Source: Deltaproteobacteria bacterium (GTDB lineage: Bacteria; Desulfobacterota; Syntrophia; Syntrophales; JACQWR01). Taken from it: a stretch of 64,000 nt of DNA. The translations under genes and the position numbers were made by a program. Below the pieces are notes generated by a model. The model was not told the DNA's origin. It was given only the letters and a program-made list of their open reading frames with translations, and did not search any database. Shown here in pieces: positions 18,210 to 26,337 of this stretch. Positions within the stretch are counted from its first letter, which is position 1; the number at the start of each line of letters is the position of its first letter. The stretch lies in assembly GCA_026388415.1 (NCBI GenBank), contig JAPLJV010000042.1, forward strand, positions 1-64,000, read 5' to 3'.

Positions 18210-19216
18210 ATCTTCGCCCATCTTTCGAATTGATAATATTTTCTGGCAAAATACGTCAACAGCCCCTCACTTTTGAAAACAATGAAGCCCGTTAACACCA
18301 GACAGTAGATAACAATCCGGAAGGTACCGAAAAAGCGTAAAAATTCGGAGAGCGGCACAAGGATGAACGTGCCGATAACCGCCCCGATCATCGATCCCCC
18401 GCCGCCAATCGTCACGGCTGCGATGGGAATGATGGAAAAATCCAGGGCAAAAAGCGAAAGTCCCGCCCACATATACAGATGCGCCAGATAGGCGCCTGCC
18501 AGGCACCCCATGAACGACGCGATAAAGACCGCAAACGCCTTCATATGGGTTACATTTATACCCGAGGCCCGCACGGACTGGTCATTGTCCTTAACTCCCT
18601 GCAACACCAGTCCGACATCCTCATCCATTAATCTTCTCAGGCCAAACACAAAAATCAGCAGCAGAAAAACGATTACGTAATTTTCAACATATTGATTGGG
18701 AAAGCTATCAAGCCCGGTGATACCATTGGTTCCTCCAAGGATATTCAGGGCCTCGATGATTCTCGTGAATAGCAATGGATACATCAAGGTGACGATTGCA
18801 AAATATACCCCTCGCAAGGAAAGGCAGGGTAACAGGAGGAATGTGCAAACCAACGCTCCGGTTAAACCCGCCAAAGGGATGGCGAGGTAAATCGGAAAAT
18901 GCAAATAGACATTGAAAATAGCAGTCATATAACCGCCCACCCCAATGAACATTGCTCCGCCGAGGCATACCAGCCCGACAATATTTGCCAGAAAGTCAAA
19001 GGATATGGCAAGAATACCATAGACGAGCATGATATTGACGACCCGCTTCCAGTAGGGCGCCATTTCGAGGATCAGGGGTAGTAAAAGGATCCCTACGATC
19101 AGGAATAATCTGGGACCGACGACATAGAGCATGTCCTTGAGGGAAGAAACGACATAGATACCCTCGCTCCTTACCTTGATGCCCCTGTCTATCCGTTCTT
19201 TTCTGCGGGCTTCCAC
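18206..19216 (-). CDS. livM: branched-chain-type ABC transporter permease LivM
   Basis: Inner-membrane permease of 336 residues with about eight to ten hydrophobic segments. The LivM-typical VCLGGAMFIGVGGYMTAI near residue 85 and IAAVTIGGGGSMIGAVIGTF near 275 are visible. The start is a GTG two bases after the livH stop; an N-terminal charged stretch precedes the first TM. It forms the translocation pore with LivH. Confidence 0.9.
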   Translation of the reverse strand: MEARRKERIDRGIKVRSEGIYVVSSLKDMLYVVGPRLFLIVGILLLPLILEMAPYWKRVVNIMLVYGILAISFDFLANIVGLVCLGGAMFIGVGGYMTAIFNVYLHFPIYLAIPLAGLTGALVCTFLLLPCLSLRGVYFAIVTLMYPLLFTRIIEALNILGGTNGITGLDSFPNQYVENYVIVFLLLIFVFGLRRLMDEDVGLVLQGVKDNDQSVRASGINVTHMKAFAVFIASFMGCLAGAYLAHLYMWAGLSLFALDFSIIPIAAVTIGGGGSMIGAVIGTFILVPLSEFLRFFGTFRIVIYCLVLTGFIVFKSEGLLTYFARKYYQFERWAKI

Positions 19217-19217
19217 G

Positions 19218-20084
19218 CTATACCCTTTCCTCCAGTTCCTTTTGCCTTCCCAGAATGCCTGATGGCTTGATCAGGAGTGTGACGATGATGGCCAAGAGGG
19301 CAATCACCATCTGGAAGTGCGCAGAAAGGAATTTTTCCGTCAGGATCTGGGCAAATCCGATCAGAAAAGAGGCGATAATGGCGCCTGCCCAGCTGCCCAG
19401 GCCACCGATGACGCTCACGGCGATGGCAAATACCAGCACGCTGTATCCCGCCTCCACCACGATATTTCCCAGCGGGAGGATAAGAGCCGCCGATAGACCC
19501 GCTAATGCCGAGCCAATGGCAAAAGACATGATCGCCATCCGGTCCGAATCTATCCCCAGCATCATGGCGGCCCGTTCATCCTGGGCTATGCCGCGCAGCG
19601 CCAAACCATTTCTCGTGAAATGGACAAAGAGATACAAAAAGGCAAAGACGGCAAAACCGACCACCACCACGAGGATTCGCTGATCATCCACACTCACTCC
19701 CAGAATATCGCGAGAACCGGAAGCGAAGGACGGCAGCGTGAACGTGGTGCCTCGCAATCCGCCCCACCGCAATCCTTCAATGATAGCCAGACCGATGGCA
19801 TAGGTGGCAATGATTTCTGATATCTCCATCCCTCTGATGCGGATGAGGATCAGACGATACATCAGGACGCCGATGAGGCTGGCAAACCCTATGCCAAGAA
19901 TAATGGACGGCACATAGCCTAACCCCAAGCCGTTCAGCAACAGCCAGATGACATAACCCGCCGTGATGTACAGGGCGCCGTGAGCAAAATTAGGCAGCCT
20001 GCTGATACTGTACACCAGCGTAAACCCGAGAGACATGAGGGAAAGGGTAACGCTGTTGATGATACCGTAGACAATTATATCCAT
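19218..20084 (-). CDS. livH: branched-chain-type ABC transporter permease LivH
   Basis: Inner-membrane permease of 288 residues. Recognisable LivH blocks are VTLSLMSLGFTLVYSISRLPNFAHGALY near the N-terminus and VSVIGGLGSWAGAIIASFLIGF near 225. It starts 24 bases after the binding-protein gene. Functions as the second half of the pore. Confidence 0.91.
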   Translation of the reverse strand: MDIIVYGIINSVTLSLMSLGFTLVYSISRLPNFAHGALYITAGYVIWLLLNGLGLGYVPSIILGIGFASLIGVLMYRLILIRIRGMEISEIIATYAIGLAIIEGLRWGGLRGTTFTLPSFASGSRDILGVSVDDQRILVVVVGFAVFAFLYLFVHFTRNGLALRGIAQDERAAMMLGIDSDRMAIMSFAIGSALAGLSAALILPLGNIVVEAGYSVLVFAIAVSVIGGLGSWAGAIIASFLIGFAQILTEKFLSAHFQMVIALLAIIVTLLIKPSGILGRQKELEERV

Positions 20085-20108
20085 CGTAAGGTCGCCTGTC
20101 TTTTTGTC

Positions 20109-21422
20109 TTATTTTTTTGTCTTACTTTTTTGTTTTGTTGTTTCAACTTCTTTCCTCATCCAGGGCGGCAGCAACACTTTCCCCTCTGCTACTTTGGGAG
20201 GGAATATCTGCACGCGCTTGCCCTTCTGCCACTGGATAATTCCCGTTACCGCTCCCAGGTTCGGATCGTCGGAAGGGATAACCTGGTGGTTCGCCTTGTC
20301 AAAACTGATCTTGCCGTAGACACCCATGAGGTTGACGTTTTCCAACGCCTTGATGACCGCATCGGTGTCAGTTGTGCCGGCCTTCTCAATGGCTTCCTTC
20401 AGAGTGTAGACCGCCATGTAGCTCGACGACGTCCCGTACCCCTCGGGCTCCAATCCCCATCTCTTTTTGTAGGCATTCACAAATTTCATGGTCCAGGGGG
20501 TAATTTTTGCCGGCGCATTGCCACCGTTGACCAGGTTTACGATGAGGAATTCTCCTTTACCTTCGGTGGCCTTCCAGAATCCGGGCTGTTCAGCGGCATT
20601 GACGAATCCTACGGGCAGGGCTTTGAGTTTCATGCCGCTCCACTGCTTCAGCAGAATGGCGCTTTCCGGCATGTCCATCCACAAGAAGATGATGTCCGCC
20701 TGCGACTTCGCCACATCGTTTAAGGCCATGGAATAATCAGTTGTACCCGTGGGAAAGATCTTCATGTCAACCACATCCCAGCCCGTATCGGTCATCATCT
20801 TTTTCATGGCCTCGCCGCCGCCCCGCGCATGGGCAACATCCTGAACCATGATATAGGCTTTGTTGAAGCCGTAATTTTTTTTGATGTCCGAAAGCAGCGT
20901 GATAAACTCCGTTGCCATTACGCCGACATGGCTCGATATCCGAAAGCAATACCTGTACTTCTCGTAATTTTCCGCAACCTTCTTATGGTAGGCAGGGGTC
21001 AGGGAACCGGTAGTCAGGATGCTGATTTTCTTATATTTATTCAGCAGGTCCATGGCCGCCAGGGCAGCTTCCGACCGGACTGGGCCGCCGATGATAAAAT
21101 CGGCGTTCTTGTCGAGGATGAGCTTCTCCAGACCGAGCAGGGCATCGCTGACGGGCACGCTGGGTTCCAGGTCACGGGTATCAATCACCTCGGCGCTGAA
21201 AGGACGTTTCTTACCACCCACATTTACACCGCCGGCGGCATTAATTTCCTCGACCGCCAGCCTGATGCCCCGTTCCGCATCCCATCCATAGAGGAACGCC
21301 GTGGACAGCGGCGCGCCAATGACGATCGGTTTTTCAGCCGCAGGTGCGATGCTCGTAAAGCTGACCAGAAAAAAAATGACGGCAACAATGATCCCAACAC
21401 TTTTCCCGATTCTCTTTTTCAT
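20109..21422 (-). CDS. periplasmic amino-acid/aromatic-acid-type binding protein (LivK-like)
   Basis: Type I periplasmic binding protein of 437 residues. A signal peptide ends near SIAPAAEKP, followed by IVIGAPLSTAFLYGWDAERGIRLAVEEINAAGGVNVGGKK, the usual first lobe. FIIGGPVRSEAALAAMDL and ITEGSLTP-like text (TTGSLTPAYHKK) follow. It binds the substrate and delivers it to LivHM. Relatives bind branched amino acids, amides or aromatic and short fatty acids; the downstream ligase points to a carboxylic acid. First gene of the liv-ligase operon, with a strong AAGGAGGGGGGAG ribosome site. Confidence 0.9.
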   Translation of the reverse strand: MKKRIGKSVGIIVAVIFFLVSFTSIAPAAEKPIVIGAPLSTAFLYGWDAERGIRLAVEEINAAGGVNVGGKKRPFSAEVIDTRDLEPSVPVSDALLGLEKLILDKNADFIIGGPVRSEAALAAMDLLNKYKKISILTTGSLTPAYHKKVAENYEKYRYCFRISSHVGVMATEFITLLSDIKKNYGFNKAYIMVQDVAHARGGGEAMKKMMTDTGWDVVDMKIFPTGTTDYSMALNDVAKSQADIIFLWMDMPESAILLKQWSGMKLKALPVGFVNAAEQPGFWKATEGKGEFLIVNLVNGGNAPAKITPWTMKFVNAYKKRWGLEPEGYGTSSSYMAVYTLKEAIEKAGTTDTDAVIKALENVNLMGVYGKISFDKANHQVIPSDDPNLGAVTGIIQWQKGKRVQIFPPKVAEGKVLLPPWMRKEVETTKQKSKTKK

Positions 21423-21439
21423 TCTCCCCCCTCCTTAAA

Positions 21440-21475
21440 AATCTGTAAGTTTTTGTAAGAATCTGTAAGTTTTTG
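21440..21475. repeat. two 16-base direct repeats in the liv leader
   Basis: AATCTGTAAGTTTTTG occurs at 21440-21455 and 21460-21475, a 20-base period, that is two helical turns. It lies between the predicted start site and the binding-protein ATG, so it may be a regulator site or an RNA element. Confidence 0.6.
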
Positions 21476-21500
21476 ACAGGAGATATATCCCCCCATGAGG

Positions 21501-21529
21501 ACCATAATCGAAAGCGATTTCTCTGTCAA
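21501..21529 (-). promoter_or_regulatory. sigma-70-type promoter of the liv operon with operator-like dyad
   Basis: TTGACA (21524-21529) and TATGGT (21501-21506) are spaced exactly 17 bases on the minus strand. Between them, AATCG-AAAG-CGATT (21506-21519) is a perfect inverted repeat that could bind a regulator. Transcription would begin near 21494. Confidence 0.6.
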
Positions 21530-21602
21530 GTAAAAAAATTAAGAAAAAAATAAGAAAAAGTAAGAAAAGTGAAAAAAAAGAAAAAAAAGAAAAAAAGAAA
21601 CA
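21530..21602. repeat. purine/pyrimidine-asymmetric low-complexity tract
   Basis: About 70 bases almost entirely A and G on the plus strand (runs of up to eight A), that is T/C-rich on the coding strand downstream of cbiO. It may help end the cbiO transcript together with a weak CCG...CGG stem just before it, and it sits upstream of the liv promoter. Confidence 0.55.
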
Positions 21603-21637
21603 CCGCTGTCAGATACGGGGAAATGATGTAAGGGTTA

Positions 21638-22378
21638 TCAGGCACGTCTATTTTGTCGTGACAGGGGCAGCTCCAGGTTGTTTTCTTCCAGCAACGTCTG
21701 GTTGGCAAGGATCTCTGTTGACGGGCCGTCCGCAACTACGGCGCCGTCTTTGATCACGATACAGCGCTTGCAGACATCGAGGATAAGGTCCAGGTCGTGC
21801 GAGGCTATGATCTTGGAATGCGCGAAGGTCTTGAGCAAGGTGATGAGCGAGCGTCGCGACTTGGGGTCAAGGTTTGCCGCCGGCTCATCCATTACGAGGA
21901 TGTCCGGTTCCATGGACATGACCGCGGCAATGGCAACCGCGCTCTTCTGTCCACACGAAAGGTGATGCGGCGGTTTATCGCACAGATCAAGACTATTCAC
22001 CAAGCGCAGGGCTTCGTTGACCCGTTCCCGTACCGATGTTTCGTCCATTCCCAAGTTCAGGGGACCGAAAGCGACATCGTCAAAAACCGTGGGCATGAAC
22101 AACTGGTCATCGGGATTCTGAAAAACTATCCCCACCTTCCGCCGGATGTCCTGCCGAGACTTTTTGGTAACAGAAAGATCGCCGATGTTCACCGTGCCCG
22201 ACGTCGGCAGCAGGTAGCCGTTCATGTGCAGAAGAAGGGTGGATTTACCGGCTCCGTTGGCGCCGACGATGCCGACCGATTCACCGTGGGTGATCCGGAA
22301 ACTGATTCCTTTGAGCGCTTCCGTCCCATCTGGATAGCGAAAACAAACGTTTTTGAACTCCACAATATGATGGCTCAT
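21638..22378 (-). CDS. cbiO: nickel/cobalt ECF transporter ATPase (CbiO/NikO)
   Basis: Energy-coupling-factor ATPase of 246 residues. Walker A GANGAGKST, Q-loop VFQNPDDQLF, signature LSCGQKSAVAIA and Walker B ILVMDEPAANLD are all present. The frame is open far upstream, but that part overlaps cbiQ; the true ATG (MSHHIVEF) overlaps the cbiQ stop as ATGA at 22375-22378. It powers metal import with the M/N and Q components. Divergent nikR suggests nickel rather than cobalt. Confidence 0.92.
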   Translation of the reverse strand: MSHHIVEFKNVCFRYPDGTEALKGISFRITHGESVGIVGANGAGKSTLLLHMNGYLLPTSGTVNIGDLSVTKKSRQDIRRKVGIVFQNPDDQLFMPTVFDDVAFGPLNLGMDETSVRERVNEALRLVNSLDLCDKPPHHLSCGQKSAVAIAAVMSMEPDILVMDEPAANLDPKSRRSLITLLKTFAHSKIIASHDLDLILDVCKRCIVIKDGAVVADGPSTEILANQTLLEENNLELPLSRQNRRA

Positions 22379-23184
22379 CGCAAAAGCTCCTGGGCAAAGC
22401 GGCCGATTTGCTCGGTGACGCGGAAAAAACGGAAGACTGCCAGCAAGGCGATCGTCGCCGTCAGAAACGCCAAATCGCCCGCCTTGATGTGGGATTGATT
22501 GAGACTCAGAATGTCGCCGTGAAACCCCCGGGAGAGCATGGCGTAATAGATTCTTTCGGCACGATCTACTGTTCTGAGAAAGAGGATGCCGATGAGGCGC
22601 ACGAAAACCTTCATCTTCGTTCCGCGCTTGCCGAAAGACCGCATGTCCCGGGCGCGGGTGATCCGCATTGCCTCCTCCATGAGTACAAAGATGTAGCGGT
22701 ACAGAAAGAGAAGCTGCGCAGTAAAGAGCGATGGGAAACCAAGTTGTCGGAGGGCATGGCAGACACCAGGGAAGGAGGTTGTCGCGATAAGCAGGATTGC
22801 CGCGCTGACCGTGAGTGAAAATTTCAGCATAATCGCGGTAAAAGAGATCCACCCGGCCGATATGGGGATTCCGGCGATGACGGCGGCCGTCCTGGTGTCC
22901 AGCAGGGGGTTGAATATACCGATGAAGATGGCAAAGGGCGATACGAGGAGTATCTTCTTGAAAATGAACAGAATCGGGATTTCACCGATAGTCATAAGCA
23001 GCACGGGAAACAGAAAGAAAGGGAACAGCGCCACGACCTCGTATTTGGGAAAGGAAACGACGGTAAACAGAAAGAGCATCGTAGCGATTACCTTGGCCCG
23101 CGGATCAAGGCGGTGAACGCAGGTGTTCTGATAGGAGAGCCGGTCCAGGCGGCCGATATTGAAGTATTTCTCGTCAAAGGTCAT
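22375..23184 (-). CDS. cbiQ: nickel/cobalt ECF transporter T component (CbiQ/NikQ)
   Basis: Membrane scaffold of 269 residues with five to six TM segments. The coupling-helix motifs seen in CbiQ are present: ARDMRSFGKRG near 190 and AERIYYAMLSRGF near 225. The N-terminal RLDPRAKVI is also typical. It links the substrate-capture component to the ATPase. It starts 29 bases after the M/N gene. Confidence 0.9.
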   Translation of the reverse strand: MTFDEKYFNIGRLDRLSYQNTCVHRLDPRAKVIATMLFLFTVVSFPKYEVVALFPFFLFPVLLMTIGEIPILFIFKKILLVSPFAIFIGIFNPLLDTRTAAVIAGIPISAGWISFTAIMLKFSLTVSAAILLIATTSFPGVCHALRQLGFPSLFTAQLLFLYRYIFVLMEEAMRITRARDMRSFGKRGTKMKVFVRLIGILFLRTVDRAERIYYAMLSRGFHGDILSLNQSHIKAGDLAFLTATIALLAVFRFFRVTEQIGRFAQELLR

Positions 23185-23213
23185 GGGTCTGTTCCAAAGC
23201 TCCTGCCTCGCCG

Positions 23214-24254
23214 TTAGCCCTGCCTGCGCCGGACAACCCTGATTCCCAGACCGATGAGCATGATCGTGCCGAGGACAATGGCCGCGCCGAGGATACCAGC
23301 TACAGAGGTCCCGGCCTCGATTCCCGGCCAGGAAGGAGGCGCTTCCGGCTTTTTCGATTCCTTTCCGGCCGGCTTGAAACCGTAATCGGGCAGGAAGGCC
23401 GTCTTTTCCTGGAAGCCCTTGAGGGCCGCGATAATTCCGTGCCCCTGTTCCGCCAACTCGCCCTTGCCCGTAACCTTCTCAATGGACCATTCCAGGCCGT
23501 CGGGATGGGTGGAAGCAAACCATGAAAGCGCCCCACCCGTTATGACTACCAATACTGCAAACGTTACCATGACCTTCTGCAACGAAACTTCAGCCCCCAG
23601 AGGGCGGGATAAGGCGATGCTGTCGAGGAGCTCGGGTCTGGCACTTAGCACATAATTGATTACACCAGCGGTCACAAAACCTTCCACAATACCGATGGCC
23701 AGGTGGATAGGTTGCATCATCAGCACAAAGGCGCCGAACGGCAGTTCACTTTTACCGGACATAAGCGTCTCCATAACGACGGAAAAAGCGCCGAGCTGCA
23801 GGGCCATGATGGCGCTCACGATGGATACAGCCACAATACGCCCCGGACTTTTACTTTCCCCAATCCACGGCTTGTAGATGAGCGGATAGACCAGAAAACA
23901 GGGATAGAAGCCCAAGTTCCAGATATTGCATCCCAGGGCAAGCAGACCGCCATCGGCAAAGAAGAGCGCCTGGACCGTAAGCACCGAGGCCATGACGAGA
24001 AAGGCCGCATAAGGCCCCAGAATAATAGCCAGTATCATCCCTCCCCCCAGGTGCCCGCACGATCCTGTGCCGGGGATCGTGAAATTGATCATCTGGGCCG
24101 CAAAAATAAAGGCACCGAGAACACCCATCAAGGGGATCATCTTGTCATCAATCTGTTTTTTCAGTTTCTGCGCTGCATAGCCGCTAACCGCAACTGTACC
24201 GGCCCAAAATGTTGACCCCACGGCGGGGGAAAGTAAGGCATCTGCCATGTGCAT
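23214..24254 (-). CDS. cbiM: nickel/cobalt ECF substrate-capture protein, CbiM fused to a CbiN-like PDGLE domain
   Basis: Fusion of 346 residues. The N-terminal part is CbiM/NikM (MHMADALLSPAVG, GSCGHLGGG, CNIWNLGFYPC); His2 after the initiator Met takes part in metal binding in this family, which decides the start at 24254 (GAGGAA six bases upstream) over a frame start 13 codons earlier. The C-terminal part has the HPDGLEWS motif of CbiN/PDGLE proteins and a final TM helix. It captures the metal ion at the membrane. First gene of the importer operon, facing nikR. Confidence 0.9.
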   Translation of the reverse strand: MHMADALLSPAVGSTFWAGTVAVSGYAAQKLKKQIDDKMIPLMGVLGAFIFAAQMINFTIPGTGSCGHLGGGMILAIILGPYAAFLVMASVLTVQALFFADGGLLALGCNIWNLGFYPCFLVYPLIYKPWIGESKSPGRIVAVSIVSAIMALQLGAFSVVMETLMSGKSELPFGAFVLMMQPIHLAIGIVEGFVTAGVINYVLSARPELLDSIALSRPLGAEVSLQKVMVTFAVLVVITGGALSWFASTHPDGLEWSIEKVTGKGELAEQGHGIIAALKGFQEKTAFLPDYGFKPAGKESKKPEAPPSWPGIEAGTSVAGILGAAIVLGTIMLIGLGIRVVRRRQG

Positions 24255-24266
24255 AGTTGTTCCTCT

Positions 24267-24293
24267 GTGCCACCTTTTAAGGATTCGTAACAC
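24267..24293. promoter_or_regulatory. candidate NikR operator
   Basis: GTGCCAC (24267-24273), 13 bases, GTAACAC (24287-24293): an inverted repeat with two mismatches. The form GTGTTAC-N13/14-GTAACAC is, as I recall, the predicted NikR box in non-enteric proteobacteria. It lies just upstream of the importer's ribosome site and downstream of where its promoter must be, and nikR is divergent, so nickel-dependent repression is likely. Confidence 0.6.
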
Positions 24294-24401
24294 GAGATTG
24301 ATTTTCTGTCAAGAAAACTATTATTCCGGGGCGGGAGAAACCAAACAAAAAATAAGCTTTATTTTTTTAATCGTCTATGACAATTATTTAGTCGTTACAA
24401 C

Positions 24402-24432
24402 AGCGATACCCGCCTTCGCGGGGACAAGCATT
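24402..24432. repeat. short palindromic repeat fragment
   Basis: GATACCCGCCTTCGCGGGGAC forms a CCCGC-CTTC-GCGGG stem in the nikR leader. It resembles one arm of the dispersed 'GTCATTCCGG' palindromes found elsewhere in this window (24945-25091 and 32992-33022). Confidence 0.4.
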
Positions 24433-24465
24433 GTCTAATAGTCTTTTTATTGAACAGGAGGGAAA

Positions 24466-24882
24466 ATGGAGCTTACCCGTTTTGGCGTATCCATTGATGA
24501 TGGACTTTTAAGCCAATTTGACCAGCTCATCACCAACAAGGGCTATACAAACCGTTCCGAAGCCATCCGCGACCTGATACGCGACAGCCTGGTACAGACG
24601 GAATGGGAATCGGCGACCCAGGAAACCATCGGCACGATCACCCTCGTCTATAATAGTCACACCCATGAGCTTTCCGATCTTCTCACGCGCCTGCAGCATG
24701 GGCATTACCAGGCCATCATTTCTACTACCCATATCCATCTCGATGAAGAAAATTGTCTGGAGGTGCTGATTGTCCGGGGCCGAGGCCAGGACATAAAAAA
24801 AATCAGCGACCAAATGACCAGCGCCCGGGGGGTAAAACACGGTCGCCTCAGCCTGACAACCACGGGCAAGGATATCATTTGA
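24466..24882 (+). CDS. nikR: nickel-responsive regulator NikR
   Basis: 138-residue repressor. N-terminal ribbon-helix-helix (TRFGVSIDDGLLSQFDQLI ... NRSEAIRDLIRD) and C-terminal ACT-like nickel domain. The nickel ligands can be read: His78, His89, His91 and Cys97 (QHGHYQAI, THIHLDEENC), matching His76/87/89/Cys95 of the E. coli protein. GGAGGG precedes the ATG. It is divergent from the ECF importer, which it should repress when nickel is high. Confidence 0.95.
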   Translation: MELTRFGVSIDDGLLSQFDQLITNKGYTNRSEAIRDLIRDSLVQTEWESATQETIGTITLVYNSHTHELSDLLTRLQHGHYQAIISTTHIHLDEENCLEVLIVRGRGQDIKKISDQMTSARGVKHGRLSLTTTGKDII

Positions 24883-24944
24883 GCGGGAATGCGGCATGGA
24901 GGCCGTCGGGCTGACCATCAGGTAAACTCAATAGATGTGAATTA

Positions 24945-25091
24945 ACTTGCATAGAGACTTTGAATTTTACCATATCACGGCCCCCGTCGTCATTCCGGTG
25001 GAAGCCGGGATCCAGTATTATCAATAACTTCCTGGATTCCGGTTTCCACCGGAATGACATATTCGGTAGAAATTCAAGGTCTTGCATACAC
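24945..25091. repeat. palindromic intergenic element (MITE/REP-like)
   Basis: The inner arms 24989-25015 and 25032-25058 are 27 bases each and complementary except for two G-T type pairs (GTCATTCCGGTGGAAGCCGG... against its mirror). The symmetry continues outward: TTGCATAGAGACTTTGAATTTTA on the left mirrors TAGAAATTCAAGGTCTTGCA on the right, giving about 147 bases in all. It lies between the convergent nikR and argJ genes and may end transcription from both. Sequences of this kind are dispersed in many deltaproteobacterial genomes. Confidence 0.8.
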
Positions 25092-25133
25092 TTAAATATT
25101 TGGAAAACAATTGGCGGCTGTCCCCAATTATAT

Positions 25134-26333
25134 TTACGTGTGATAATGGGCGTTTAATTTAACGTAATCAAAACCAAGATCAGAGGTGAGGATGCGGAAT
25201 TTTTTGTTGCCTGCGGCCAGGTTTACGCGGAGATTTATGTGGGGCTGGGCCATGATCTCAACCAGTCTATCCTCGGAGCCGGTCACGCCGGCGCCGTCTG
25301 CAAAGACGGCAATGTCTTCAAATTTTACCTCCATTGCTTCGACGTCCACATTGATCCCGATAGAACCGACGGCGGAAATAATCCGTCCCCAATTAGGATC
25401 GCAGCCAAAAAAGGCCGTTTTCACCAGGTTGGAATTGGCAATGGCATAGGCGGCTTTCTTTGCTTCGGCGGTGGATAAAGCACCTTCAATATTGACCTCA
25501 ATTACCTTGGTGGCGCCTTCTCCGTCACGGACAATAGCCTGCGATAATTCATCCATCGCCGAGAACAGCATCTCCCTGAATATGGATGAATCTCTCGTCC
25601 GCAGCTTGATCGGGCTGTTGCGGGCCACACCGTTGGCCATGATGATCGCGGTATCGTTGGTGCTCATGCAGCCGTCAACGGTAATGGCGTTAAATGTCCT
25701 GTTGACTACCTGCCGGAAAATACTCTGTAACGCCGTAGCTTCGATTTCGGCATCGGTGATGAAAAACGCCAGCATGGTCGCCATGGTGGGTGAAATCATC
25801 CCGGCCCCTTTGGCGAGTCCGCAAAGGGTGACCTCTTTATTTCCGATCAGGGCTTTACGCAGTGATACCTTCGGAAATTTGTCCGTCGTCATAATCGCCT
25901 CTTCTGCGGCAGCGATACCTTCCGGACAAAGTCCGGCCGTCAATCCGGGCATGCCCAGGGTAATCTTTTCTACTGGCAGGCGCTGACCAATAACACCGGT
26001 TGACGCTACCAGGACAAGCTTATCCGGGATGGACAAGCTTTCGGCAGCCGACTTGGACATGTTCAGTGCGTCCCGGTAGCCTTGCTCACCGGTGGCGGCA
26101 TTGGCATTGCCGCTGTTGGTTATAATTGCCTGCGCCCGGCCGGATTTTATTCTTTCCCGGTCCAACAGCACCGGCGCCGCCTTAAAGCTGTTGGTGGTAA
26201 ACATTCCCGCGGCCTTCGCCGGCACAGTGGAAAAGAGCAGCGACAGATCCCTGCGCCCATCCGCCTTAAGGCCCACATGTATGCCGTTGGCTAAAAATCC
26301 CGGCACCGTGATTGGTTCAGTGATCATGCTCAT
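25134..26333 (-). CDS. argJ: bifunctional ornithine acetyltransferase / N-acetylglutamate synthase
   Basis: Arginine-pathway enzyme of 399 residues that moves the acetyl group from N-acetylornithine to glutamate; bifunctional members also use acetyl-CoA. The self-cleavage site is visible as SPTMATMLAF near residue 190, where Thr becomes the N-terminal nucleophile of the beta chain; the oxyanion residues are in KGAGMIS. The frame is open 117 bases into secA, but the ATG at 26333 (MSMITEP) gives the family N-terminus. It starts four bases after secA stops. Confidence 0.93.
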   Translation of the reverse strand: MSMITEPITVPGFLANGIHVGLKADGRRDLSLLFSTVPAKAAGMFTTNSFKAAPVLLDRERIKSGRAQAIITNSGNANAATGEQGYRDALNMSKSAAESLSIPDKLVLVASTGVIGQRLPVEKITLGMPGLTAGLCPEGIAAAEEAIMTTDKFPKVSLRKALIGNKEVTLCGLAKGAGMISPTMATMLAFFITDAEIEATALQSIFRQVVNRTFNAITVDGCMSTNDTAIIMANGVARNSPIKLRTRDSSIFREMLFSAMDELSQAIVRDGEGATKVIEVNIEGALSTAEAKKAAYAIANSNLVKTAFFGCDPNWGRIISAVGSIGINVDVEAMEVKFEDIAVFADGAGVTGSEDRLVEIMAQPHINLRVNLAAGNKKFRILTSDLGFDYVKLNAHYHT

Positions 26334-26337
26334 ATGA

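Noticed and set aside
22379-22852. N-terminal extension of CbiO
   Set aside because: It overlaps cbiQ completely and reads as nonsense; the ATGA overlap start gives the family N-terminus.
24351-24372. A/T palindrome as a terminator before nikR
   Set aside because: AAAAAATAAG/CTTTATTTTTT is imperfect and lacks a GC stem; there is no upstream transcript on that strand to end.
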